Shown here: positions 8,033-16,884 of the stretch, piece after piece
How the letters are laid out: each line of letters opens with the position of its first letter
Position numbering within the stretch: the stretch's first letter is position 1
DNA from: J061 sp003695725 [NCBI: Candidatus Schekmanbacteria bacterium]
GTDB lineage: Bacteria; Schekmanbacteria; GWA2-38-11
Reading direction: 5' to 3'
Length of the DNA: 24,510 bases
Assembly: GCA_003695725.1 (NCBI GenBank)
Contig: RFHX01000160.1
Location: forward strand, 1-24,510
Made by a program: the position numbers and the translations under genes
Notes under the pieces: model-generated
The model's database searches: none
The model's input: the letters and a program-made list of their open reading frames with translations, nothing else
What the model was told of the DNA's origin: nothing

Positions 8033-9125
8033 TGAGAGGGGAAAATCGGATAAATTAATACTTTTTACAGCCCTTCTGCTTTCTGGGATTGGAGCTATAA
8101 TGGTTTACAGCGCAAGTGCCATTATGTCACTTGAAAAATTTTCAGACCCCTATTTCTATTTCAAAAAGCAGCTGCTCGCAATCATCATAGGGACAATTTT
8201 GATGGTTTGCGCAATGAATTTCAATTACAAAAAATATTACAAGTTAGCAATTCCTTCGCTTATGTTTGCAATAGTGCTTCTTATTCTTGTTTTTATACCC
8301 GGAATTAACGAGACAGCAAAAGGTGCAACACGATGGATAGCTTATAAGTCTTTAAGATTTCAACCTGCCGAATTTATGAAATTTGCTCTTATTCTTTATG
8401 CGGCAAGATATATTTCCAAAAAAGGAGATAAATTGAGCGATTTTACGAAAGGAATCCTACCTTTATCAATAGTATTTGGCATTGTAGCAGTTCTGATTAT
8501 GAAACAACCGGATTTTGGGACAGTAATGATAATGGCTATTGTACTCCTCATTATGCTGTTTATTGGCGGTATGAATTTAAAATATCTCTTTAGTCTTATG
8601 GCAGTTATAACTCCGATGGCTATTTTTGCAGTGCTTTCTGAGCCATACAGAATGAAACGAATCACTGCTTTTTTGAATCCATGGGAATATCCTCGTGATT
8701 CAGGATTTCAGCTTATTCAATCTTTATATGCCTTTGGAAGAGGAGGAATTTTTGGTGTTGGTTTTGGAGAAAGCCGCGAGAAACTCTTTTATCTTCCCGA
8801 ACCTCATAATGATTTTATTCTTTCAGTTGTAGGAGAGGAGATTGGAATGCTTGGTGTCATCACAATAGTGGGACTCTTTTTCATCTATGTCTATCGGGGA
8901 TTTAAAGTTGCAATGAATGTAGATGATACATTTGGAGCTATGTTGTCTGCTGGAATAGTTTCTCTCATTGGGATTCAAGGACTAATTAATATGGCAGTAG
9001 CATTGGGGTTGTTTCCAACAAAAGGTATAACACTGCCTTTTATAAGTTATGGCGGTTCATCGATGATTTTTATGATGTTTTTAACCGGTGTCCTTCTCAA
9101 TATTTCAGAAAATGCAAGAAGATAA
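8022..9125 (+). CDS. ftsW: Septal peptidoglycan glycosyltransferase FtsW (SEDS family)
   Basis: FtsW is a polytopic membrane protein that polymerises lipid II at the septum as partner of FtsI. The 367-residue protein has about ten hydrophobic segments. It carries SEDS hallmarks: VYSASA near residue 28, PAEFMKFALILY, KQPDFGTVMI, the NPWEYPRDSGFQLIQS loop, and the C-terminal PFISYGGSS motif. These favour FtsW over RodA, as do its position beside murD and murG and the co-encoded FtsI. The ATG at 8022 has GAGG seven bases upstream, inside murD. The gene overlaps murD by 11 bp and murG by 14 bp. Confidence 0.95.
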   Translation: MKIDERGKSDKLILFTALLLSGIGAIMVYSASAIMSLEKFSDPYFYFKKQLLAIIIGTILMVCAMNFNYKKYYKLAIPSLMFAIVLLILVFIPGINETAKGATRWIAYKSLRFQPAEFMKFALILYAARYISKKGDKLSDFTKGILPLSIVFGIVAVLIMKQPDFGTVMIMAIVLLIMLFIGGMNLKYLFSLMAVITPMAIFAVLSEPYRMKRITAFLNPWEYPRDSGFQLIQSLYAFGRGGIFGVGFGESREKLFYLPEPHNDFILSVVGEEIGMLGVITIVGLFFIYVYRGFKVAMNVDDTFGAMLSAGIVSLIGIQGLINMAVALGLFPTKGITLPFISYGGSSMIFMMFLTGVLLNISENARR

Positions 9126-10227
9126 TGTAAAAGCTCTCATCGCAGGCGGCGGAACAGGAGGACACATTTATGCGGGAATAGCAATTGCAGAGGAGATAAA
9201 AGAAAGATGGAAGGGAGCAAAAATACTTTTCGTGGGTGCAAAAAGAGGGCTGGAATCAAAGATTCTTCCATCAACTGGAATAGATTTTGAGCTTATAGAT
9301 TCATTAGGAATAAAAGGGAAAAACTTTAAAGAGATGGTAAGGGGAATAAAACAGATTCCTGTTAGCATTATGGATTCAATAAAAATTTTGAGGACTTTCA
9401 AGCCAAATTTTGCTGTAGGAGTGGGTGGATATAGCTCAGGTCCTACAATTGTATCTGCTTGGATTTTAGGAATTCCCTCTATCATACTTGAACAGAATCT
9501 TTATCCGGGGACGACAAATAGAATACTTGGAGGATTTGCGAAATTTATAGCTGTAAATTTCAGAGATTCACAAAGGTATTTTCCCAAAAGGAAGACAATA
9601 TGTGTAGGCAATCCGGTGAGGAAGAATCTTCTCAAGATATCACGAGAAGAAGCGCTTAAAAAGTGGGATTTAGACATCAATCTTTTTACTCTTTTTGTTT
9701 TCGGTGGAAGCCAAGGTGCAAAATGCTTTAATGACCTAATGCCTGCAGTTTGTTCCCTTTTGGAAAAAGCTGGTAAGAAAATTCAGATAATACATCAAAC
9801 CGGTGAAAGTGATTTTGAAAGAGTAAAAAAACTCTATGAAGAAAGGAAACTATCAAATGTAGTAATAAAATCTTTCATAACGGATATGGGCGATGCCTAT
9901 AGCGCAGCAGATATCGTTATTTCACGGGCAGGTGCTACAACATTGAGCGAGCTATGTTCTTGTGCAAAAGCTTCCCTATTGATTCCCTTCCCCTATGCAA
10001 CAAACAACCATCAGGAATATAATGCTCTTTATATGCAAAAAGAGGGGGCAAGCATTATGGTAAGGGAAAGGGAGGCAACGCCTGAGAGGATTTCACAACA
10101 TATTGCTGAGCTTATGGAAGATAGAGGAAGAATCAGGAAAATGGAAGAGAATGCAAAAAAACTTGATAGGCCAAATGCGGCAAGAGAGATAGTTGAACTG
10201 TGTAGATCATTAATAGGACAAAGATAA
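9112..10227 (+). CDS. murG: UDP-GlcNAc:lipid I N-acetylglucosaminyltransferase MurG
   Basis: MurG converts lipid I to lipid II at the inner face of the membrane. From the ATG at 9112 the protein is 371 residues. A GTG at 9088 would add eight residues, but the ATG gives the usual start shortly before the first glycine-rich loop, GGGTGGH (12-18). The second loop, GVGGYSSGP, and the donor-binding region FGGSQGA are present, as is SRAGATTLSEL, a GT28 family signature for the UDP-GlcNAc site. The gene lies inside the 3' end of ftsW by 14 bp. Its TAA is followed directly by the murC ATG. Confidence 0.96.
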   Translation: MQEDNVKALIAGGGTGGHIYAGIAIAEEIKERWKGAKILFVGAKRGLESKILPSTGIDFELIDSLGIKGKNFKEMVRGIKQIPVSIMDSIKILRTFKPNFAVGVGGYSSGPTIVSAWILGIPSIILEQNLYPGTTNRILGGFAKFIAVNFRDSQRYFPKRKTICVGNPVRKNLLKISREEALKKWDLDINLFTLFVFGGSQGAKCFNDLMPAVCSLLEKAGKKIQIIHQTGESDFERVKKLYEERKLSNVVIKSFITDMGDAYSAADIVISRAGATTLSELCSCAKASLLIPFPYATNNHQEYNALYMQKEGASIMVREREATPERISQHIAELMEDRGRIRKMEENAKKLDRPNAAREIVELCRSLIGQR

Positions 10228-11592
10228 ATGTATAAGAAGAACTTGAAAATACATTTTGTTGGAATTGGCGGAATCGGAATGAGCGGGATAGCTGAGCTTT
10301 TGATTAATCTCGGCTATCAAATTTCTGGCTCAGATATAAGGAGAAGTCCTACAACTGATAGATTAAAAAAGCTTGGAACCAAGATATTTTTGAAACACAG
10401 GGCAGAGAATGTAGAGGGAAGCGATCTCGTTGTCATAAGTTCTGCCATAAAAGAGAACAATCCTGAACTCATTGCTGCAAAGGAGAAAAAAATAACAGTT
10501 TTGAAAAGGGCAGAAATGCTGGCTGAATTGATGAGAATGAAATACAGCATAGCAGTTTCCGGCTCACATGGAAAGACTACGACAACCTCTTTGATTGCCG
10601 CTGTCTTAGAAAAGGGAGGGAAAGATCCGACAGCCATTATAGGAGGTAAACTTTTAAGCACAGGGAAAAATGCAGAGTTAGGACAGGGTGAATTCATAGT
10701 TGCAGAAACTGACGAAAGTGACGGCACTTTTTTACGGGTCAATCCATCAATTGCTGTTGTAACCAATATAGACAAGGAACATCTTGATTTTTACGGAAGT
10801 GAAGAAAATTTAAAGGAAAGCTTCACTCAATTCATAAATAAAGTGCCATTCTATGGCGCTGCCGTGGTTTGCATAGATGATGAAAATATACAAGAGATTA
10901 TTCCGTCCATTGAAAAGAGAATGATTACTTATGGATTCAACTCGCAAGCTGATTACAGTGCAGAGATTAAGGAAGTAAATAATTTTTCTACATACTTCGA
11001 GCTTTTTGAAAAAGGCGATAAGAAAGCAAAACTGAAAATTAATTTATCAGGCAAACATAATGTTTTAGATGCTCTCGCGGCAATTGCTGTTGGTCGGGAA
11101 TTGGATATACCGTTGAAGAGAATTGTTGAGGCGCTTGAAGGATTTGAAGGCATAGAAAGACGTTTTCAGAAAAAAGGAGAAAAAAGAAAGATTATCGTTG
11201 TTGACGACTATGGACATCATCCAAATGAAATTAAAGCAACCTTGTCGGCAGCAAGGAAGATGTGGAAGGGAAAAATTGGAGTCCTTTTTCAACCTCACCG
11301 CTATTCGAGGACATCATTACTTTTGGAAGACTTTTATAAAGCATTTTATGACTGCGATATTCTTGTTGTCACCGATATTTATCCTGCAGGCGAATCGCCT
11401 ATTGAGGGAATAAGCGCAGAAAAGATAGCAGAAGGAATAAAAAGTCACGGGCACAAAAATGTGGCTTATATAAAAGACAAGAAAGAGATTATTTCATTCT
11501 TTTCCAAGGCGCTGAGTGAAGGGGATATGTTTATAACATTAGGCGCTGGAAATGTCTATGAAGTAGGAGAGGAATTTTTAAAAGGAAAATGA
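10228..11592 (+). CDS. murC: UDP-MurNAc:L-alanine ligase MurC
   Basis: MurC adds the first amino acid, L-alanine, to UDP-MurNAc. The 454-residue protein starts with the UDP-binding motif GIGGIGMSG (12-20). The ATP loop GSHGKTTTT at 112-120 has histidine in place of the asparagine of MurD/E/F, which is diagnostic of MurC. The TDESDGTFL segment, DDYGHHPNEI and QPHRYSRT motifs are all intact. The ATG follows the murG stop with no gap; an AGGA ribosome site lies about nine bases upstream inside murG. The stop overlaps the murB start as ATGA, pointing to coupled translation of consecutive pathway enzymes. Confidence 0.97.
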   Translation: MYKKNLKIHFVGIGGIGMSGIAELLINLGYQISGSDIRRSPTTDRLKKLGTKIFLKHRAENVEGSDLVVISSAIKENNPELIAAKEKKITVLKRAEMLAELMRMKYSIAVSGSHGKTTTTSLIAAVLEKGGKDPTAIIGGKLLSTGKNAELGQGEFIVAETDESDGTFLRVNPSIAVVTNIDKEHLDFYGSEENLKESFTQFINKVPFYGAAVVCIDDENIQEIIPSIEKRMITYGFNSQADYSAEIKEVNNFSTYFELFEKGDKKAKLKINLSGKHNVLDALAAIAVGRELDIPLKRIVEALEGFEGIERRFQKKGEKRKIIVVDDYGHHPNEIKATLSAARKMWKGKIGVLFQPHRYSRTSLLLEDFYKAFYDCDILVVTDIYPAGESPIEGISAEKIAEGIKSHGHKNVAYIKDKKEIISFFSKALSEGDMFITLGAGNVYEVGEEFLKGK

Positions 11593-12539
11593 GATTAAAC
11601 TTGGTTAGAGAAGAATTTCATAAAGATTTTGCTGAAGTTTTTGAAGGGCGAGCATTGTTCAATGCTTCTGCATCGAATTTTACCACATTCAGAACAGGAG
11701 GCCCAATTTCAGTGGTGCTTTTTCCATCAAATGAAGATGAGATAAAGAAAGCTTTGGAGCTTTGCGACAAATGGAGGTTGGAATTTATTGCTTTGGGCAG
11801 CGGTTCGAATGTTCTTTTTTCAGATAAAGGGTTTGGCGGAGTTGTCATTGTACTGTCAGAATGTTTCAACAGGTTTTCATATGAATCAGAAATTGGCAAC
11901 GATGTTTATGTATCGGCACAGGCAGGCGCATTTCTACCAAAGATGGTTTCGGAATTTGCAAAGAAAAACATTGGAGGAATTGAGTGGGCATGCGGAATAC
12001 CGGGCACTGTGGGTGGTGCTGTTGTCGGCAATGCAGGAAGTTTCGGCTATTCCATAATGACGAATGTCGAAAATGCAAAAGTAATAAAAAAGAGCGGCAA
12101 GATACATTTGATTGAGGCAAGTGAAATAGAATCCGGCTATAGATTTTCTTCAATTGGACAAGACGAAATAATCACTAATATAACGCTGAAATTGACAAGA
12201 ATTGGAGAAGGAGAAGGTGAAAAGAAGATTGAAGAATATAGAGAAAGAAGAAAAAGGACGCAACCCTATTTGGCTCAATCAGCAGGGTGTATCTTCAAAA
12301 ATACTGAAAAGATTTCAGCAGGAAGATTAATCGATGAATGCGGGCTAAAAGGGAAAAGAGTAGGTGATGCAGAAGTTTCTTCAAAACATGCAAATTTTAT
12401 TATCAACAAGGGTAATGCAACTTCCACGAATATATTGGATTTAATGAAGGAGATAAGGGAAGAAGTTTATAGAAAAAAAGGAATAATGCTTGAGCCAGAA
12501 ATAAAGGTGATAGGAGAAGAAATAGAGTGGAAGAACTAA
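11589..12539 (+). CDS. murB: UDP-N-acetylenolpyruvoylglucosamine reductase MurB (type II)
   Basis: MurB is an FAD enzyme that reduces UDP-GlcNAc-enolpyruvate to UDP-MurNAc with NADPH. At 316 residues it is of the shorter type II form. FAD-binding motifs include GSGSNVLFSD (70-79) and GIPGTVGGAV. Active-site candidates are R185 in GYRFS and E302 or E304 in LEPEI. The position usually occupied by the proton-donating serine (SAGSxFKNP) is cysteine, C234, in SAGCIFKN. This substitution probably keeps function, since cysteine can also donate a proton, but I am stating that from memory of the family. The start overlaps the murC stop (ATGA), and the end overlaps ddl by 13 bp. Confidence 0.95.
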   Translation: MRLNLVREEFHKDFAEVFEGRALFNASASNFTTFRTGGPISVVLFPSNEDEIKKALELCDKWRLEFIALGSGSNVLFSDKGFGGVVIVLSECFNRFSYESEIGNDVYVSAQAGAFLPKMVSEFAKKNIGGIEWACGIPGTVGGAVVGNAGSFGYSIMTNVENAKVIKKSGKIHLIEASEIESGYRFSSIGQDEIITNITLKLTRIGEGEGEKKIEEYRERRKRTQPYLAQSAGCIFKNTEKISAGRLIDECGLKGKRVGDAEVSSKHANFIINKGNATSTNILDLMKEIREEVYRKKGIMLEPEIKVIGEEIEWKN

Positions 12540-13471
12540 CAATAAAAGATAAAAAAGTGGGCGTCCTTATGGGAGGCAATTCGCCTGAAAGAGAAATTTC
12601 CTTGAAAACAGGAAAAGCAGTTTTGGATTCCCTTCTGAGACAAAAGATTGAAGCTGTTGCGATTGACCCTGCAGAAACTTTCATTGAGAAGATAAAAGAA
12701 GAAAAAATAGATGTAGCCTTTTTGGCACTTCATGGAGAAGGTGGAGAAGACGGAGTTATACAGGGTTTTTTCGAAACAGTAGGTATTCCCTATACAGGAA
12801 GTGGAGTTTTATCGAGTGCAATAGCAATGGACAAAGATATATCGAAAATCATTTTTCAGGCATCAGGGATACCTACTCCTGAGTATTTGGCTATTAGAAC
12901 TGAAATGAAGAATTCAGTGGAGGAAATAGTAAAAAAAAAATTTACCTGTCCTCTTGTTGTAAAACCGGCTTCTGGTGGTTCTACAATAGGAATAACGATA
13001 GTTCGAGATATGAGAATGCTTAGAGAAACAATAGAAGAAGCTTTCAAATATGATGAAAAGATTATCGTTGAAGAATTTATAGAGGGACGAGACCTAACGG
13101 TGGGAGTGCTTTTTGGGAAAGCATTGCCTGTAATAGAAATAAAGCCAAAAAGCGGATTCTATGATTATGAGGCAAAATATAAGAAAGGAATGACAGAATA
13201 TCTATGTCCTGCTCCACTTTCTAAAGAAGAGGAGGAAAAATGCGCCAAATATGCCCAGATGGCAGTTGAAGCACTTAGCTGTAAAGGTGCGCCGAGGGTT
13301 GATTTGAGAATTGACAAAGACGGACAACTCTTTGTCTTAGAAGTGAATACGATTCCGGGAATGACGGAAACAAGCCTTTTACCTATGGCTGCGGCAAAGG
13401 TGGGAATTGATTTTGATTCCCTTGTTTTAAAAATTTTGGAGGAAGCTTGTGAGAAGAGTAAAAAGAAGTAG
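12527..13471 (+). CDS. ddl: D-alanine--D-alanine ligase Ddl
   Basis: Ddl makes the D-Ala-D-Ala dipeptide that MurF adds to the precursor. The 314-residue ATP-grasp protein shows GGNSPEREIS at 16-25, the LHGEGGEDGVIQG motif, the ATP-binding VVKPASGGST, and the metal-binding C-terminal LEVNTIPGMT followed by SLLP. The terminal motifs are those of an ordinary ligase. I cannot tell lactate-specific variants apart with certainty, but nothing suggests vancomycin-type resistance. The start is a GTG at 12527 with GGAG about ten bases upstream, inside the end of murB. Its 3' end overlaps ftsQ by 23 bp. Confidence 0.95.
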   Translation: MEELTIKDKKVGVLMGGNSPEREISLKTGKAVLDSLLRQKIEAVAIDPAETFIEKIKEEKIDVAFLALHGEGGEDGVIQGFFETVGIPYTGSGVLSSAIAMDKDISKIIFQASGIPTPEYLAIRTEMKNSVEEIVKKKFTCPLVVKPASGGSTIGITIVRDMRMLRETIEEAFKYDEKIIVEEFIEGRDLTVGVLFGKALPVIEIKPKSGFYDYEAKYKKGMTEYLCPAPLSKEEEEKCAKYAQMAVEALSCKGAPRVDLRIDKDGQLFVLEVNTIPGMTETSLLPMAAAKVGIDFDSLVLKILEEACEKSKKK

Positions 13472-14315
13472 AACTCTTCGTGACCAGCGTGTCAACAAAA
13501 GGGTAAAACACACCGGAACAGCAAAAAGGAAGAAAAACACTATAGCTCAAAAGAGCATATTTTCCCTCAACATAATGCGTTATGCCGCAGTTCTCTTTTC
13601 CCTTTTCTTGGTTACTGTCTTTCTTAAAGAATATGTTGTTAATCTTGCCTCACTCGGTAAACCCACAATTTCTATAGAAGGGAATAATGTAATAGAAAAG
13701 AATAAGATTTTAAAAACCGCTGGAATTGAAGATAAAAATTTTCTCTTTATCAGCCCCCATAAGGTAGTTGAGGATTTAATGAAAATTCCTTGGATTAAAT
13801 CAGTTTATGTAAGGAAGAAACTTCCCAATTCAGTTTTTATAAGTATCCAGGAAAGAAAACCTTTTGCATGGCTTGAAAACAACGGACTAAAGCTGATTGA
13901 TGAAAATGGTGTAGTGCTCACTCCTCAAGAGGATGCCTCTGCACAGGAAAGAAAGGTGATAAAAGGATTTATATCTGACCGCAACTATACTGCAGGAGAA
14001 AAGGTGAAAGAAGAATTCCTATACGAAATAATAGCAATGCTAAAGGATATTAAAAATTACGCTCCATGGTTCTACAGTAGAATATCATTGCTTGATGTTT
14101 CTGATAAAGACAACGCTATCTTTGAAATGAAAGGATTACCCTGCAGAGTTTATTTAGGCAGGGGTAATGTACATGAAAAGATGGACAATTTCAAGAAAGT
14201 ACTTGAAGAAATTGATAACAATGAATTGGCTGATTTTGCTGTTTTTGACCTTAGATTCAAAGACAGAGTAGTTGCAAAACCAATAGAGAATGAAAATTCT
14301 TCGAAGAAAAGTTGA
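13449..14315 (+). CDS. ftsQ: Cell division protein FtsQ (POTRA domain)
   Basis: FtsQ is a bitopic divisome scaffold that recruits FtsL and FtsB. The 288-residue protein has a very basic 40-residue cytoplasmic tail and one transmembrane helix at about 43-60. A periplasmic POTRA domain starts near PTISIEGNN (about residue 72), and a beta-rich FtsQ domain follows. The GTG start at 13449 has GGAGGAA a few bases upstream and lies inside the end of ddl. Family conservation is weak, but the topology, the POTRA motif and the ddl-ftsQ-ftsA order make the call firm. A 92-bp gap to ftsA follows, the longest in the operon up to that point. Confidence 0.9.
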   Translation: MRRVKRSRTLRDQRVNKRVKHTGTAKRKKNTIAQKSIFSLNIMRYAAVLFSLFLVTVFLKEYVVNLASLGKPTISIEGNNVIEKNKILKTAGIEDKNFLFISPHKVVEDLMKIPWIKSVYVRKKLPNSVFISIQERKPFAWLENNGLKLIDENGVVLTPQEDASAQERKVIKGFISDRNYTAGEKVKEEFLYEIIAMLKDIKNYAPWFYSRISLLDVSDKDNAIFEMKGLPCRVYLGRGNVHEKMDNFKKVLEEIDNNELADFAVFDLRFKDRVVAKPIENENSSKKS

Positions 14316-14367
14316 CAATAATCAAATGAATGAAAAGAAAAATGACTTCTATCATAACTTTTTGGGA

Positions 14368-14428
14368 ATGGGTAAAAAAATTAATCTTTATTATATTGGA
14401 GAGAGTTATGGGTAAAAAAAACAATCTT
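14368..14428 (+). repeat. Direct repeat of the ftsA start region, 40-bp offset
   Basis: The 21 bases at 14368-14388 match the first 21 bases of ftsA (14408-14428) at 19 positions, with an offset of exactly 40 bp and no gap. Both copies begin with ATGGGT and a run of A. The upstream copy opens a 15-codon frame (MGKKINLYY...) that stops at 14413-14415, just inside ftsA and in a different frame. It may be a relic of a local duplication, or a mini-ORF affecting ftsA translation. The repeat is seen directly; any role is inferred. Confidence 0.6.
14398..14405 (+). promoter_or_regulatory. Ribosome binding site deciding the ftsA start
   Basis: GGAGAGAG lies at 14398-14405, with its GGAG core six bases before the ATG at 14408. 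This supports [14 protein letters not shown] as the true FtsA N-terminus over the in-frame ATG at 14330, which would add 26 residues with no counterpart in the family. Confidence 0.75.
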
Positions 14429-15622
14429 ATAGCAGGGCTGGATATCGGCTCATCAAAGGTTTGCACCCTAATTGCGCATCTAAATGAAGAAGGAGGCTTC
14501 GAAATTATTGGTTATGGAGAAACTCCTTCAAAAGGTTTGAAAAATGGTGTCGTCGTCAACATTGAAAGCACTGTAGAGGCAATTCAAAAAGCAGTTGAAG
14601 ATGCAGAAGTGATGGCTGGTGAAGAAATCGACAATGTTATTGTAGCCATTGGAGGACCGCATATCAAGGGTCAGAGCAGTCATGGTCTTGTCATAATCAA
14701 TGACAAGGAGGTCAAGAAAAAGGACAAACAAAGGGTAATTGATAATGCTACGGCTGTTGCCATACCTCGCGATAAGGAGATCATTCATGTCATTCCACAG
14801 GAATATATAATTGATGATCAAGGCGGGATCAAAGATCCTGTAGGACTTGCAGGTGTGAGACTTGAAGCAAAGGTGCATATTGTAACTGGGGCAACAACTT
14901 CAATACAAAATGTAGTCAAAAGCTGCAACAAAGCCGGCTTGGAGATAGAAGAGATAGTTTTACAACAACTTGCTTCCGCAGAAGCCGTTCTTACCGAAGA
15001 CGAAAAAGAATTAGGAGTCGCTTTAATTGATATAGGAGCAGGAACCACTGATATCGCAATCTTTTATAATGGAAGCATAAAATTTTCATCTATGTTTGGT
15101 CTCGGAGGTGACCATATTACGAATGATATAGCAGTGGGTTTTCATATCTCTAAAAAAGAAGCGGAGAATATGAAAATTAAGCATGGCTGCGCCTGTTCAG
15201 AATTAGTCAAGAGTGATGAAATGGTAAAAGTCGAAAGATTGGGCGGCAATGAGAATGTACCAGTTTCCAAAAAGATTCTAAGCGAAATAATTGAACCGCG
15301 CGTAATGGAAATACTCTCTATTGCAAAGCAGGAAATAAAAAAATCAGGAGTGGGTGAATTAATAGCATCAGGCATTGTGCTTACAGGAGGGACGACACTT
15401 CTTGAGGGCATAGATAAAATAGCTCGTCAGGTATTTCCTGTGCCTGTAAGATTAGCTTCACCCGGAGATGTAGGCAGTGGAATAGTAGAAAAAGTAAAAA
15501 ACCCCGCTTATGCAACAGTGGTGGGGCTTTGTCTTTATGGGACAAAAATGGATAGAAATTATGCGGTTTCATCGAGCAGTTTTATGAAGAATGTTATTAA
15601 TTGGATACAAGAATTTGTATAA
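14408..15622 (+). CDS. ftsA: Cell division protein FtsA (actin-like membrane anchor of FtsZ)
   Basis: FtsA is an actin-fold ATPase that tethers FtsZ filaments to the membrane and recruits later division proteins. From the ATG at 14408 it is 404 residues. The phosphate-1 motif GLDIGSSKV is at 10-18, [13 protein letters not shown] is the phosphate-2 motif, and [11 protein letters not shown] is the adenosine motif. The last 15 or so residues ([14 protein letters not shown]) form the expected amphipathic membrane-targeting helix. The start is set by a GGAGAGAG ribosome site. A 21-bp stretch resembling the start region is repeated 40 bp upstream. ftsZ begins 20 bp after the stop. Confidence 0.96.
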   Translation: MGKKNNLIAGLDIGSSKVCTLIAHLNEEGGFEIIGYGETPSKGLKNGVVVNIESTVEAIQKAVEDAEVMAGEEIDNVIVAIGGPHIKGQSSHGLVIINDKEVKKKDKQRVIDNATAVAIPRDKEIIHVIPQEYIIDDQGGIKDPVGLAGVRLEAKVHIVTGATTSIQNVVKSCNKAGLEIEEIVLQQLASAEAVLTEDEKELGVALIDIGAGTTDIAIFYNGSIKFSSMFGLGGDHITNDIAVGFHISKKEAENMKIKHGCACSELVKSDEMVKVERLGGNENVPVSKKILSEIIEPRVMEILSIAKQEIKKSGVGELIASGIVLTGGTTLLEGIDKIARQVFPVPVRLASPGDVGSGIVEKVKNPAYATVVGLCLYGTKMDRNYAVSSSSFMKNVINWIQEFV

Positions 15623-15626
15623 GAAG

Positions 15627-15635
15627 AAAGGGGGG
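15627..15635 (+). promoter_or_regulatory. Strong ribosome binding site of ftsZ
   Basis: AAAGGGGGG at 15627-15635 lies seven bases before the ATG at 15643. It is one of the strongest Shine-Dalgarno sequences in the cluster, in keeping with the high FtsZ level cells need. It rules out the in-frame TTG at 15601 as the start. Confidence 0.75.
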
Positions 15636-15642
15636 TAAATTA

Positions 15643-16836
15643 ATGATTGAATATAATAACGAGATAAAGAAAGCAAAAATAAAGGTTATCGGCGTAGGTG
15701 GATGCGGCGGCAATGCTGTAAATACGATGATACATCAACAGCAAATTACAGGTGTCGAATTTATAGCAGTAAATACAGATGTGCAGGCGCTTGAGTATTC
15801 AAAAGCGGAATATAAGGTTCAAATAGGAGAAAACATAACGAAGGGTTTAGGCGCAGGCGCAAAACCTGAGATAGGCAGAAAATCAGCAATGGAGGACATT
15901 GAAAAAATCAAGGAGATATGCAGTGATACTGATATGGTTTTTATCACTGCAGGAATGGGAGGAGGCACAGGCACTGGCGCGGCGCCGGTAATTGCACAAG
16001 AAGCAAAGGAGAAAGGAGCGCTTACCGTGGGGGTTGTTACGAAACCCTTTATAATAGAGGGAAGAAAAAAGATGAGAATTGCAGAAGAAGGTATCGAAGA
16101 GTTGAAAAAATCAGTTGATAGTTTGATTGTAATACCTAATCAGCGATTGATGGCATTGGCAGGAAAGAATCTCTCTATTGTTGAGGCATATAAACTCGTA
16201 GATGATGTGCTTCATCAGGCGGTGCAGGGGATTTCAGATATAATAGTTAAGCCCGGGCATATTAACATTGATTTTGCCGATGTAAGGACAATTATGTCCA
16301 TAAGGGGAAGAGCGATAATGGGCACAGGAATATCTGAAGGAGGAGATGGTAGAGTTATTGAGGCAGTGCAAAAAGCCATATCAAGCCCCCTTATCGAAGA
16401 AGGAAGTATAGAAGGAGCTAGTGGCGTCCTCGTGAATATTACAGGCAGCAGCAGTTTAACGCTCAATGAAATGGAAGAAGCAATGAAGATAATACATGAT
16501 TTAGTTGATCCTGATGCTGAGATTATTACGGGACATGTTATTGATGAGAGTGCAAAAGAGCAGGTAAAAGTAACTGTTATTGGAACCGGATTTGATGTGG
16601 AAGGTAAAATTGAAAAAATTGAGATACAACAGCCTCCAGTTGAAATTCCTGAACCAGTAATGGAAAGTGAAATAATTCCTATGGACGATGAGAATAAAAA
16701 TATTCCTGCTTATATAAGATTTAAGAAAAGGAACAAATTATTAAAAAAGGATGAAGAAAAGGAAGTTAAAAGCTCAAAGAAAGTCAAAAAAAATGACTGG
16801 TCAACACCGGCTTTTTTCAGGAGAGGTGCAGACTGA
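15643..16836 (+). CDS. ftsZ: Cell division GTPase FtsZ
   Basis: FtsZ is the tubulin homologue that polymerises into the Z ring. From the ATG at 15643 it is 397 residues. The nucleotide-binding GVGGCGGNA (17-25), the tubulin signature GGGTGTG (106-112) and the T7 loop [11 protein letters not shown] are intact. A disordered tail starts near residue 325. The C-terminal conserved peptide that binds FtsA appears as [11 protein letters not shown] at 387-397. A second similar motif, [11 protein letters not shown], lies at 353-363, separated from the first by a lysine-rich linker. Two such motifs are unusual. It is the last dcw gene; a radical SAM gene follows after 48 bp with no obvious terminator between. 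Confidence 0.97.
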   Translation: MIEYNNEIKKAKIKVIGVGGCGGNAVNTMIHQQQITGVEFIAVNTDVQALEYSKAEYKVQIGENITKGLGAGAKPEIGRKSAMEDIEKIKEICSDTDMVFITAGMGGGTGTGAAPVIAQEAKEKGALTVGVVTKPFIIEGRKKMRIAEEGIEELKKSVDSLIVIPNQRLMALAGKNLSIVEAYKLVDDVLHQAVQGISDIIVKPGHINIDFADVRTIMSIRGRAIMGTGISEGGDGRVIEAVQKAISSPLIEEGSIEGASGVLVNITGSSSLTLNEMEEAMKIIHDLVDPDAEIITGHVIDESAKEQVKVTVIGTGFDVEGKIEKIEIQQPPVEIPEPVMESEIIPMDDENKNIPAYIRFKKRNKLLKKDEEKEVKSSKKVKKNDWSTPAFFRRGAD

Positions 16837-16884
16837 ATACAAAACTTTTTTTAATCATTATTAATTTTAAGAATCATCTTTAGG

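Noticed and set aside
14312-14340. TTGACA at the end of ftsQ as the -35 box of an internal ftsA-ftsZ promoter.
   Set aside because: No acceptable -10 box lies 16-18 bp downstream (the sequence there is AAGAAA-like). An internal promoter is biologically plausible but not supported here.
14330-14407. An extended FtsA beginning at 14330 with an extra hydrophobic N-terminal segment.
   Set aside because: The extension is not part of FtsA, contains the repeat of the start region, and lacks a ribosome site, while GGAGAGAG precedes the ATG at 14408 at correct spacing.
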